Assembly: GCF_022565775.1 (NCBI RefSeq)
Contig: NZ_JAIUMC010000031.1
Location: forward strand, 1-32,454
Reading direction: 5' to 3'
Origin: Natronospirillum sp.
Lineage (GTDB): Bacteria > Pseudomonadota > Gammaproteobacteria > Pseudomonadales > Natronospirillaceae
Length of the DNA: 32,454 bases
The first letter of the stretch is position 1, and each line of letters opens with the position of its first letter. Shown in pieces: positions 9,066 through 16,315 of this stretch. Made by a program: the position numbers and the translations under genes. The notes below the pieces were generated by a model. It saw nothing but the letters and a program-made list of their open reading frames with translations. It was not told where the DNA came from and searched no databases.

Positions 9066-9359
9066 TCAGTTCCCGGGCTCGCCGGCTGTCTGTTCAGCCG
9101 GGTCCTGGTCGGGTTCACCGAGTTTTACAGGGTTGCCTGTGTCGCCCTTTCCGGGCAATGCCAAACGGCCTGTGGTGGCTTCGCCAGGGCCCGGCAGATT
9201 GGCGCGGATAGCTCGCATCTCGCGGATAATGGCTTCACTGGCAACAAATGAGGCCGCCAGTTGCGCCCGCAGATGGCGTGCAGCCTCGCCCCGACGTCGG
9301 AACTCGGTCACTGTGTCGTTCTCGGCGTTTTGGCGTGTCACCGGCAGTGCCTTGCCCAT
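9066..9359 (-). CDS. Hypothetical protein, 97 aa
   Basis: I do not recognise the family. The start at 9359 (MGKALPVTRQ) is chosen because an AGGAGG ribosome site lies 4 nt upstream, one of the best in the window. An upstream extension in the same frame to 9452 has no such support. The N-terminal 60 residues form a likely helix rich in Arg, Ala and Glu (EFRRRGEAARHLRAQLAASF). The last 35 are Gly/Pro/Asp-rich and probably disordered. It has no signal peptide, membrane helix or Cys. It is the only minus-strand gene between 4587 and 12860 and runs head-on into greB with 1 bp between the stop codons. Confidence 0.62.
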   Translation of the reverse strand: MGKALPVTRQNAENDTVTEFRRRGEAARHLRAQLAASFVASEAIIREMRAIRANLPGPGEATTGRLALPGKGDTGNPVKLGEPDQDPAEQTAGEPGN

Positions 9360-9608
9360 GGAGCCTCCTGTCAGTATCAATGGATGGCAAGGCGCTGGCC
9401 GCAAAGTCACCACAGTGAGGGCGCCCTGAACACTCATGGTCCGTCTGGACAATTATGGCTGATCAGGCCCGATTTGTCTGCCCGACGGCGGCTGGAAACC
9501 TCAGCTCTCTACTGTCACCCTGTGAAACAGGGTACAATCGCGACGCCCATTGATTGCTGCCGGACGCGCGCAGCGGGGCTTCAGACACCACCACAGCGCG
9601 GGGACTTC
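9360..9608. promoter_or_regulatory. Divergent intergenic region with promoter-like box and inverted repeat
   Basis: This 249-bp gap separates two divergent genes. A TACAAT -10-like box lies at 9533-9538 on the plus strand. It is joined to a perfect 7-bp inverted repeat, ACCCTGT-GAA-ACAGGGT, at 9517-9533, which would cover the -35 to -10 spacer. No good -35 hexamer is visible. The likely use is control of the QueD-like gene and cysS, but this is inference from position. Confidence 0.35.
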
Positions 9609-10487
9609 ATGGCCAGCCTTTTTGTCAACAACCTGACCGTCATTGATTTCAGCTACCTGGATAGCCGACGGGGTATCGTGGGTGAAAGCTGGATCGTTGA
9701 TCTTGAGCTCATCGGGGCGCTGAATGATGAAGGCATGGTGTTTGATTTTGGCCATGTCAAAAAGGCCATCAAGGCAGAGATTGACCGGGGCATGGACCAC
9801 CGCTTCGTCATACCCCTTCACCTGCCAGGCCTGACAATCGAAGAAGACGGTGAGCGCCGTCGCATTGCGCTGCAACACCCTGAACACGGAGTGCTGCTGG
9901 ACTATCGTGCGCCACAGCAGGCCTTCTACTGGCTGGATGCCGACCGCGTCAATCCTTCGGTGGCATTGGCCGACCTCAATCAGCAGGTGCGCTCCGTGGT
10001 ACCGGACAATGTCCAGGAAATCCGCCTGACGCTGCGTACCGAGCAGCATGACCAGGCGTTTTACCACTATTCTCATGGCTTGAAGAAACACGCCGGGGAC
10101 TGCCAGCGCATGGTGCATGGCCACCGCTCGAGAATTCAGGTGGAACAGAATGGTCAGCGCCAGCCAACGGCAGAAAAAATGATCGCAGAGCGCTGGCGCG
10201 ATATCTATCTGGTGACGCGCGAAGACATCATCGGTGAACGGCGGGTACTGGACACACCATGTTACGATATGGCGTATACCTCAGCTCAGGGCCGCTTTGA
10301 GCTGACACTGCCCGCGGCCCGGTGCGATGTGCTGGAGACGGACACCACTGTTGAGCTGATTGCCAGCCACCTGGCGGCAGGCCTCGGCGCCAACGAACCC
10401 GACAGTCATTGGCGTGTGCGCGCCTTTGAAGGCGTTGACAAGGGCGCGCTGGCAACCCATGAACCCGACAGTCCACAGACTTCCTGA
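9609..10487 (+). CDS. Two-domain 6-carboxytetrahydropterin synthase-like protein (QueD/PTPS family)
   Basis: QueD/PTPS enzymes are T-fold proteins that convert dihydroneopterin triphosphate in queuosine, folate or biopterin routes. This 292-aa protein is about twice the usual length and reads as two T-folds. The first half has the DFG-type segment EGMVFDFGHVKKAIKAEI (42-59) and MDH (62-64), but GES (25-27) stands where the zinc motif HGH is expected. The second half (from about 150) has the zinc and catalytic residues YSHGL (His156), Cys165 and HGH (170-172), and a C-terminal RAFEGVDKGA (Glu275). Key motifs are thus divided between the halves. The ATG at 9609 is chosen because homology begins there, with a weak GGGGA upstream. 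cysS follows after 13 bp. The substrate is unproven. Confidence 0.78.
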   Translation: MASLFVNNLTVIDFSYLDSRRGIVGESWIVDLELIGALNDEGMVFDFGHVKKAIKAEIDRGMDHRFVIPLHLPGLTIEEDGERRRIALQHPEHGVLLDYRAPQQAFYWLDADRVNPSVALADLNQQVRSVVPDNVQEIRLTLRTEQHDQAFYHYSHGLKKHAGDCQRMVHGHRSRIQVEQNGQRQPTAEKMIAERWRDIYLVTREDIIGERRVLDTPCYDMAYTSAQGRFELTLPAARCDVLETDTTVELIASHLAAGLGANEPDSHWRVRAFEGVDKGALATHEPDSPQTS

Positions 10488-10500
10488 AACAGGATTACGC

Positions 10501-11907
10501 ATGGCCCTTCAGATCTACAACTCGCTGCACAATCGCAAGGAACCCTTTACCCCGATGGACCCTGAGCGGGTCACGATGTATGTCTGTGGACCTACGGTGT
10601 ACAACTTCGTGCATATCGGCAATGCGCGGCCGGCAGTGGTGTTTGACACCCTGGTCCGGCTGCTGCACCTGCAGTACCCGCGTGTCGACTATGCGCGCAA
10701 CATTACCGACATCGATGACAAGATCAATCGTGCGGCCCATGACGCCGGAGAGCCGATCAGCACCTACACCGAGCGCTATACCACTGCTTACCACGAAGAC
10801 ATGGCCGCGCTGCATAATGCCGAGCCCACGATAGAACCACTGGCCACAGACAACCTCGACATGATGCAGGCACTGATAGAACGCCTGATAGAGCGTGGTT
10901 TCGCCTATGAGGCAGAAGGTCACGTGTTGTTCCGGGTCAATGCCATGCCGGACTATGGCAAGCTCTCCAAGCGCCGGCTGGAAGACATGCAGGCTGGCGC
11001 GCGCGTGGAAGTGGCCGCCTATAAAGAAGACCCGATGGATTTTGTGCTGTGGAAGCCGTCCACCGAAGCCCACGAGCCGGGCTGGGACAGCCCCTGGGGT
11101 TACGGCAGACCCGGCTGGCATATCGAATGCACCGCCATGATCAATCGACATCTTGGCCCCACCATCGATATTCACGGCGGCGGACACGACCTGATGTTCC
11201 CGCATCATGAAAACGAGGTTGCCCAGGGCACCTGCTGCCATGACGAGCCGGAAGAGTATGTGCGCTACTGGATGCACAACGGCATGATCAATGTCGAGGG
11301 CGAGAAGATGTCCAAGTCTCTGGGCAACTTCATCACCGTGCGCGAACTGCTGGCCAGCTACCCGGGTGAGCAATTGCGCCTGGCTTTGCTGTCGGCGCAA
11401 TACCGCTCTGTGCTCAACTGGTCTGATGACCTGCTGACCCAATCGCGCCAGACGCTGGACCGCTTTTACGGAGCGCTGCGCGACAGTGCTGATCTGGCTG
11501 CAAATTCACCGGTGCTGTCAGCGAGTGAACTGCAGGACAGTTCTGTGGTCAAAGCCCTGTGCGACGACCTGAATACACCACAGGCCATTGCAGAGCTGCA
11601 TCAGTGCACCCATGTGCTCTATGATGAACAGGCCGACAGTGACAAGAAGCAGCGGGCACGCGCACTGCTGGTACAGGGCGCGCAACTGCTCGGCCTGCTC
11701 AACCATGAGCCGGAGTCCTGGTTCAAGACCCTGTCGCGCGGTACGTCTAGTATCACCGACGAGCGGATTGAAGCACTGCTGGCCGACCGGCAGGCCGCCA
11801 AGAAAGCGCGTGATTTCCAGCGCGCCGACGAGATCCGGGCTGAGCTGGATGCGGCCGGCGTGGAAATCCAGGATACTCGTGAAGGCACACGCTGGCAGTG
11901 GAAATAG
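10501..11907 (+). CDS. cysS: Cysteinyl-tRNA synthetase
   Basis: This class I synthetase charges tRNA-Cys in the cytoplasm. The 468-aa protein has the zinc-site Cys29 in MYVCGPTVYN, the HIGN form of the HIGH motif at 38-41, further zinc ligands in GWHIECTAM and GGGHDLMFPHHENE, and KMSKS at 269-273. A C-terminal anticodon-binding region with the RADEIRAEL helix is present, so it is full length. The start at 10501 (MALQIYNSLHNRKEPF) is where the family begins, and upstream in-frame starts lie inside the QueD-like gene. It is followed by yidD after an 18-bp gap. Confidence 0.97.
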   Translation: MALQIYNSLHNRKEPFTPMDPERVTMYVCGPTVYNFVHIGNARPAVVFDTLVRLLHLQYPRVDYARNITDIDDKINRAAHDAGEPISTYTERYTTAYHEDMAALHNAEPTIEPLATDNLDMMQALIERLIERGFAYEAEGHVLFRVNAMPDYGKLSKRRLEDMQAGARVEVAAYKEDPMDFVLWKPSTEAHEPGWDSPWGYGRPGWHIECTAMINRHLGPTIDIHGGGHDLMFPHHENEVAQGTCCHDEPEEYVRYWMHNGMINVEGEKMSKSLGNFITVRELLASYPGEQLRLALLSAQYRSVLNWSDDLLTQSRQTLDRFYGALRDSADLAANSPVLSASELQDSSVVKALCDDLNTPQAIAELHQCTHVLYDEQADSDKKQRARALLVQGAQLLGLLNHEPESWFKTLSRGTSSITDERIEALLADRQAAKKARDFQRADEIRAELDAAGVEIQDTREGTRWQWK

Positions 11908-11925
11908 CCCCGACAGGAGGCACCC

Positions 11926-12198
11926 ATGATCAAACGGACACTGCTTTTGCTGATACGTGGCTATCAGCGCTTTATCAGCCCCTTTACGCCGCCGCGCTGC
12001 CGGTTCTATCCGACCTGTTCGCACTATGCGGTAGAGGCGCTGGAGACGCACGGCGCACTGAAGGGCACCTGGCTGACCATAAAGCGTGTACTGAAATGCC
12101 ACCCGCTGCATCCCGGTGGTATTGATCTGGTACCTGAAACTGACACGTACAAGAACAAGCGGTCAGAGGAATCGCGGAGTGAAAAAACCGATGATTGA
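11926..12198 (+). CDS. yidD: Membrane protein insertion efficiency factor YidD
   Basis: YidD is a small amphipathic inner-membrane-associated protein that aids insertion of proteins through YidC. The 90-aa product has the family core [29 protein letters not shown] and the end CHPLHPGG, with conserved Cys residues, plus an 18-residue charged C-terminal extension. A strong AGGAGG site lies upstream of the ATG. In many gammaproteobacteria yidD sits between rnpA and yidC. Here it follows cysS and overlaps the next gene by 8 bp. Whether another copy exists at rnpA cannot be seen. Confidence 0.93.
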   Translation: MIKRTLLLLIRGYQRFISPFTPPRCRFYPTCSHYAVEALETHGALKGTWLTIKRVLKCHPLHPGGIDLVPETDTYKNKRSEESRSEKTDD

Positions 12199-12394
12199 TG
12201 CCCAGTTGCTGCACATTCTGGCCTGCCCTGTCACCAAGGCGCAGGTTTATTTCAGTGAAGACAAGACCGAGCTGGTCTGTCTGGCCAGCCGTCTGGCCTA
12301 TCCCATTCGTGACGGTATACCCGTGATGCTTGAAGACGAGGCCCGACAGATCGAACAGGATGAATATGACCGACTCAAAAAGAAGTACCGCTGA
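12191..12394 (+). CDS. Trm112-like zinc-ribbon protein (YcaR family)
   Basis: This 67-aa product ([14 protein letters not shown] to RLKKKYR) matches the YcaR/Trm112 family, small partner proteins of methyltransferases in eukaryotes and archaea and of unclear role in bacteria. The core [17 protein letters not shown] is typical. The usual CPxC knuckle reads CPVT, so one Cys of the metal site is lost, with Cys12 and one further Cys (ELVC) left. The start at 12191 is preferred over an in-frame ATG at 12116 because homology begins there and the upstream part lies within yidD. It overlaps yidD by 8 bp and the next gene by 29 bp. Confidence 0.88.
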   Translation: MIDAQLLHILACPVTKAQVYFSEDKTELVCLASRLAYPIRDGIPVMLEDEARQIEQDEYDRLKKKYR

Positions 12395-12758
12395 AAGCCG
12401 CCGGGTTTTGCTGCTGGCTGCTCATGGCAGCCGCCTGCAAAGCAGTAACGAGGAGTTCGAAAGGCTGGCCGGCCAGGTCAGAGAGCGCCTGCCGGCGGAT
12501 TATGATCACGTGGCAACGGCCTTTCTGGAGCTCAGTGAGCCGGGCATCGACAGCACGCTGGACCAGTTGGTGGCCGAAGGGGCGTCAGAGATACGGGTCA
12601 TGCCCTGCTTTCTGCTCGCCGGTACGCATGTGCGCAATGATATTCCCGGCATCGTCGAAGAGGCCCGGGCGCGGCATCCGCAGGTACGCATCGAATTGTT
12701 GTCGCATTTGGCCGCGGATGCGGGGTTTGTCGATTATCTGACCGGCCTGGCGAGCTGA
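12366..12758 (+). CDS. Small CbiX-type sirohydrochlorin chelatase-like protein
   Basis: CbiX/SirB proteins insert cobalt, iron or nickel into sirohydrochlorin for cobalamin, sirohaem or F430. The short form is about 130 aa, as here. The protein has RVLLLAAHGSR near the N-terminus with the metal-binding His, and VMPCFLLAGTHVRNDIP with the second His near residue 90. This is the single-domain CbiX-short type. The start at 12366 has an AGGA site 5 nt upstream. In-frame ATGs at 12330 and 12360 lie deeper in the Trm112-like gene. No other tetrapyrrole gene is visible nearby, so metal and pathway are unknown. The cobalamin-dependent metH in this window shows only that the cell uses B12. Confidence 0.84.
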   Translation: MTDSKRSTAESRRVLLLAAHGSRLQSSNEEFERLAGQVRERLPADYDHVATAFLELSEPGIDSTLDQLVAEGASEIRVMPCFLLAGTHVRNDIPGIVEEARARHPQVRIELLSHLAADAGFVDYLTGLAS

Positions 12759-12769
12759 GGCGTCTCCTC

Positions 12770-12858
12770 TGTAGGCCAGGGGCGTAAGCCCCGCTCAGCG
12801 GTGCAGCCGCCTTGAATGAGGCCTGCGGCCCCGAGCTCGGCCAAGGTCTGCACCTACA
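12770..12858. repeat. REP-like extragenic palindromic element
   Basis: This GC-rich element fills the gap between the convergent chelatase gene and rnb. Both ends carry the same signature in inverted orientation: TGTAGG at 12770 and its complement CCTACA at 12853-12858. Read on the minus strand it contains CCTTGGCCG and GCCGCAGGCC, which recur in the element at 22157-22216. Several stems can form, for example GGGGC-gtaa-GCCCC at about 12779-12792. There is no T-run, so a classical terminator is not supported. Confidence 0.7.
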
Positions 12859-12860
12859 AC

Positions 12861-14816
12861 TCAACCGCTGGCAATCTCCAACTGGATATTGCGCCGTTCC
12901 AGATCCACACTCTGAATCTTCACCTGCACCGGCATCTCCAGCCTGAACTCGCCTTTGGCGGTGTGATGCACCTGCCACACCGGATCGAACTCTGCCGTCT
13001 TGTCGCGCCAGCCTTTGACGTTCACAAAGCCGCTGACGCCCAAGCCATCAAGCTGCACGGAAAAGCCGGTCGGCGTCAGGTGCTGAATCTCTCCGGACAC
13101 TACTTCCCCTTCTCTGGGCTTCAGATAAATGGCCTTGAGCCAGTGTTCGGTGAAATTGGCCACCGCCCGCATACTGCCCTGCGCTTCCTGCATCCGGGCC
13201 AGTTGCTCCGGCGTTGCCTGTGGCACCGGTTCGCCACGCCACAGCGCCTTGAGCTGTCGGTGCAGAAACAGGTCCAGATACTTGCGGATGGGTGAGGTAA
13301 TCGTCGTGTAGTGCGTAAACCCGAGACCCCAGTGTGGCCGCGGCTCGGCAGCCAGTTCGGTCCGGCGATAACACTTGCTCAGCAGGCGATCGAGCGGCAG
13401 GCCGTCATGTTGGCGCGCCTGCTGCAGCACGGGCAACATGGCCTGAAAGGCGGACAGATCTTCCGGCACCTTGCCCAGAGCCTGCTCCAGCAGTTGCCGA
13501 ACCGTATCAACCTGCTCTTCACGAAAGCCATCATGGCACAGAAAAAGCCCTGCCTTGTGCTCGGTCAGGTGACGGGCAGCCAGATGATTGGTGAGCAGCA
13601 TGACCTCCTCGATCATCTGCTGCGCGCGGTTGCGTTCTTCTTCTTCAATGGCTGTGACCTGACCGCGTTCATCAAGCCGCAGGCGGTAATCGGGGCGCTC
13701 TGGCATCACCATGCAGCGCTCCTGGCGGAAGCTGTGCAACCGGGCGGCCAACTGGTCCAGGGCCTGCAACTGTTCCAGCAAGGCCTCAGGGGTGACGTCG
13801 GACAAGGGTCTGGTGGTCGTTTCGATGATGCCGTTTTTCAACCAGCCACTGACTTCACCATAATTGAGCTGGGCCCGTGATCGGACACGGGCGAATACAA
13901 TCCGTGTGTCAGAAGCGACGCCCGTTGCCTTGTCCAGCCGGGTCTGCAGCAACAGCGCCGGGCGCTCGACATCCGCCTGCAGGGCACACTGCTCTACCGC
14001 TATCTCGGGCGGCAGCATATGCAGGGTCTCGCCAGGAAGGTACTGGCTGCTGTAGCGCTGCAGCGCAGACTGATCTAGTGCACTGCCAGCATCGACAAAC
14101 AGGCTGGGGTCGGCAATGGCGACACTGAGCTGCCAGCTGTTTCCCTTGTCAGCGACACAGACGGCATCATCCATATCCCGGGTATTGGTGCCGTCTATGG
14201 TCACCAGAGGCAAATCCGTGGCGTCTTCGTAGTCGTGCTGCGCGGCCAGCCGGGCAGTCGCATCGAGCTTCGCCACGGCCTTCTGCACCGCAGAGGGAAA
14301 TTCGGCCGTAGCGCCAAAGCGGGCCTTGGCCACGATGTGTTCAATAAACAGCGTCTTGTCATCACCCAGAACAGAGTCGACTCGGGCCAGTGCCCGCCCA
14401 TCTTCAAAAGGATGACGCTTCAGCGTGCACTTGACCCAACTGCCTTCCGCGGCGCTCTCCGCACTCTTGTGATTGAGCATCACCCAGCGATTGAAGCCCG
14501 GATGATCCGGGCGCACCCATTTGCGGCCGCTTTTTTCCACCACCTGGCCGACAAAGGTATCCAGCCGTGTTTCGAGCAACTGCTCGACCACTGCCTGTGA
14601 GCGCCCATCCTGATCGGCCAGCGTGAACTCGATACGGTCACCTGGCAGCACTCTCTTCATTTCATCCGGGTTGAGAAAATGGCTTTCTCCAGCTTCTGTG
14701 ACCACGAACCCGTAGCGGTTCGGCGTGCCGCGCACGTCGCCGACGAACAGATCCTTGTCTTCATTCAACTGGGTTTTCAGAGAGGCAAGCTGGGACAGCG
14801 CATTCGAATCAAGCAT
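12861..14816 (-). CDS. rnb: Exoribonuclease II (RNase II)
   Basis: RNase II degrades single-stranded RNA processively from the 3' end. The 651-aa protein is the length of E. coli RNase II (644 aa) and far shorter than RNase R. It has two N-terminal OB/cold-shock domains (FVGDVRGTPNRYGFVV, then FVGQVVEKSGRKWVRPDHP), the RNB domain with metal ligands Asp208, Asp214, Asp216 and Asp217 in DGTNTRDMDDAV, the segment HYTTITSPIRKYLDLFLHRQL, and a C-terminal S1 domain from about residue 570. It starts MLDSNALSQL at 14816. It is transcribed alone, away from the plus-strand gene at 14969. Confidence 0.93.
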   Translation of the reverse strand: MLDSNALSQLASLKTQLNEDKDLFVGDVRGTPNRYGFVVTEAGESHFLNPDEMKRVLPGDRIEFTLADQDGRSQAVVEQLLETRLDTFVGQVVEKSGRKWVRPDHPGFNRWVMLNHKSAESAAEGSWVKCTLKRHPFEDGRALARVDSVLGDDKTLFIEHIVAKARFGATAEFPSAVQKAVAKLDATARLAAQHDYEDATDLPLVTIDGTNTRDMDDAVCVADKGNSWQLSVAIADPSLFVDAGSALDQSALQRYSSQYLPGETLHMLPPEIAVEQCALQADVERPALLLQTRLDKATGVASDTRIVFARVRSRAQLNYGEVSGWLKNGIIETTTRPLSDVTPEALLEQLQALDQLAARLHSFRQERCMVMPERPDYRLRLDERGQVTAIEEEERNRAQQMIEEVMLLTNHLAARHLTEHKAGLFLCHDGFREEQVDTVRQLLEQALGKVPEDLSAFQAMLPVLQQARQHDGLPLDRLLSKCYRRTELAAEPRPHWGLGFTHYTTITSPIRKYLDLFLHRQLKALWRGEPVPQATPEQLARMQEAQGSMRAVANFTEHWLKAIYLKPREGEVVSGEIQHLTPTGFSVQLDGLGVSGFVNVKGWRDKTAEFDPVWQVHHTAKGEFRLEMPVQVKIQSVDLERRNIQLEIASG

Positions 14817-14856
14817 GCAGAAACGGGCTCATTGCAGATGGGTGGGTAATGCGTCG

Positions 14857-14862
14857 ATTATA
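14857..14862 (-). promoter_or_regulatory. Candidate -10 box for rnb
   Basis: ATTATA on the plus strand reads TATAAT on the minus strand, a perfect -10 hexamer about 40 bp upstream of the rnb start. The nearest -35-like sequence is poor. The same spot read on the plus strand gives TATACT (14859-14864), which could serve the divergent gene at 14969. Confidence 0.35.
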
Positions 14863-14968
14863 CTGGTTTGGCTGCTTTGACGACACCATAACCGGGATGA
14901 AGTAGTAGGGCGTTCAGGGTACCATCGTGCCCTTTGAACCCACCACCGGGCAAAAGCCGGGGAAAACC

Positions 14969-15262
14969 ATGCCTGAACTGTTCAATACTCTTTGGTTCAA
15001 TCTTTTGCAGCACTTCGCTGTGGCACTGGCGATACCGGTGCTGGTGGGCTACTTCTGTGCTTCGCGGTCCTCATGGGAGCGCCTTTCCATCATTACCATC
15101 TGCTTTGTCATACTGTGGGTATTGTGGACCGCGCTGCTGAACATGCAGTTGCATGCCGACCTCGCACTGCTGATTGCTGCTGTCGCCGTCTATACCTTTA
15201 TTCGCAGTGTGGCGCGCCTCAAGCCTGCGCAGAGCAAGCCAGCGAAAAAGCGGGCCGATTAA
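14969..15262 (+). CDS. Small three-helix membrane protein, unknown
   Basis: The 97-aa product starts MPELFNTLWFNLLQHF and has three probable membrane helices: HFAVALAIPVLVGYF, IITICFVILWVLWTAL and LALLIAAVAVYTFI. A Lys/Arg-rich C-terminus (RLKPAQSKPAKKRAD) points to the cytoplasm by the positive-inside rule. GGGGA lies 5 nt before the chosen ATG. An in-frame GTG at 14927 would add 14 polar residues and is less likely. I do not recognise a named family. The stop codon overlaps that of the convergent gene at 15259. Confidence 0.62.
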   Translation: MPELFNTLWFNLLQHFAVALAIPVLVGYFCASRSSWERLSIITICFVILWVLWTALLNMQLHADLALLIAAVAVYTFIRSVARLKPAQSKPAKKRAD

Positions 15263-16128
15263 AGAGCAAACGCCTGTTGCACGCCGCTGAACGGGCATTC
15301 GAACTGCAGCGCCAGAAGCTCCACGGGTGCCAGTTCCAGTCGGCTTTCGTCGCCTTCCTCTGTGGGCAGCAACAATTCTGCGGCGGGCACCGATTCGCCG
15401 GCACAGGGCAGGCTGACTTCCATTGCTGCGGCCCAGCGCAACAGGCTTTCTACAGACTGAATTCCACCGCTGACATCCAAGCGTGTGCTCCGATTGCCAG
15501 CCTGATACTCCAGGTTCTGCACCGACAGGTCGGACAACCCTGCGTCACTGCAGGCGGCTGCCACCAGCGGGGATGCTGAGCCATCGGCCTTTTGCAACCT
15601 GGCCCGCTGGTCGCCCGACAGCAGCAGTCGCCAGCGGGCCTGAATTTCGCCGCTTTCCCAGTGTTCAAGGAACCTGGCACTGGCCCGCTTGTGATGGCTG
15701 ACCATCACCAGGCCGCGTGCTGCCGCCGGCACCAGAGTCAGTGGCCAGGCAGGCCTCTGCTTGTGAAAGTACAACTCCACCTGGCGATCCAGACAGTTGT
15801 GATCACCCCAGTCACTGCCCATGCAGAACACGCCCGCCGGCTTCTGCCACACGGAGTAGATATCGTTGTCCTTTACCAGGTGGCTCTGTCGGATGGGCTG
15901 CTCGAGCAGGGCTTCGTCGTAATACACTTCGAGAACGTCACCGGGTTTCAAGTCGGACATGGCACGGCGCAGCCGGTAGCGCGGAGAACTGCCTCGCCGC
16001 AGCCAGACACCGCCGGCATTCATCAGTTTCTTCAAACGCGATTTGGACAGATTCACATTGTCCACCAGAAAGTCGATGGCGATCAGCGAATCTGTGGTTT
16101 CGACCTCCAGCGCGGCACTGGTTTTCAA
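15259..16128 (-). CDS. RluA-like pseudouridine synthase homologue with lost catalytic motif
   Basis: The 289-aa protein has an S4-like N-terminus (residues 18-70, VNLSKSRLKKLMNAGGVWL and LKPGDVLEVYYDE) followed by a RluA-type domain (VWQKPAGVFCMGSD near 93-106). RluA enzymes need the HRLDxxTSG motif, whose Asp attacks uridine. The matching segment here is LTLVPAAARGLVMVSHH (130-146), with no Asp. The following K-x-Y motif is also altered (QARWRLLL). The rest of the frame is intact, with normal codon use and no stop, so it is not a simple pseudogene. It may bind RNA without modifying it. Substrate and role are unknown. Confidence 0.7.
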   Translation of the reverse strand: MKTSAALEVETTDSLIAIDFLVDNVNLSKSRLKKLMNAGGVWLRRGSSPRYRLRRAMSDLKPGDVLEVYYDEALLEQPIRQSHLVKDNDIYSVWQKPAGVFCMGSDWGDHNCLDRQVELYFHKQRPAWPLTLVPAAARGLVMVSHHKRASARFLEHWESGEIQARWRLLLSGDQRARLQKADGSASPLVAAACSDAGLSDLSVQNLEYQAGNRSTRLDVSGGIQSVESLLRWAAAMEVSLPCAGESVPAAELLLPTEEGDESRLELAPVELLALQFECPFSGVQQAFAL

Positions 16129-16233
16129 GTTAGCCTCCGGCCCGGATGGAACCCTGGAAAAGTTGCGGCCGCCGATTATGGTGGCAGGGCAGTTTCAGCG
16201 CAAGAGAGACAGTGCGTAGTGATCCGTCATGCG

Positions 16234-16257
16234 TATAGTTGCAGTATAGAAACTATA
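16234..16257. promoter_or_regulatory. Candidate operator before the RND efflux operon
   Basis: TATAGTT (16234-16240) and AACTATA (16251-16257) form a perfect 7-bp inverted repeat with a 10-nt spacer, and the spacer contains a further TATAG. The repeated half-sites lie about 60 bp upstream of the adaptor start, as expected for a repressor operator. No regulator gene is adjacent, so the binding protein is unknown. The rest of the 187-bp gap (16129-16315) shows nothing I can name. Confidence 0.4.
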
Positions 16258-16315
16258 AGAGCCTGCCCAGCCCACTAACATAACACCCGTTGAAATTTGA
16301 CCGGTTTTTTTGCCC

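Noticed and set aside
9261-9608. Upstream extension of the QueD-like frame
   Set aside because: It is antisense to the small gene at 9066-9359, contains the promoter-like box and repeat, and homology starts at 9609.
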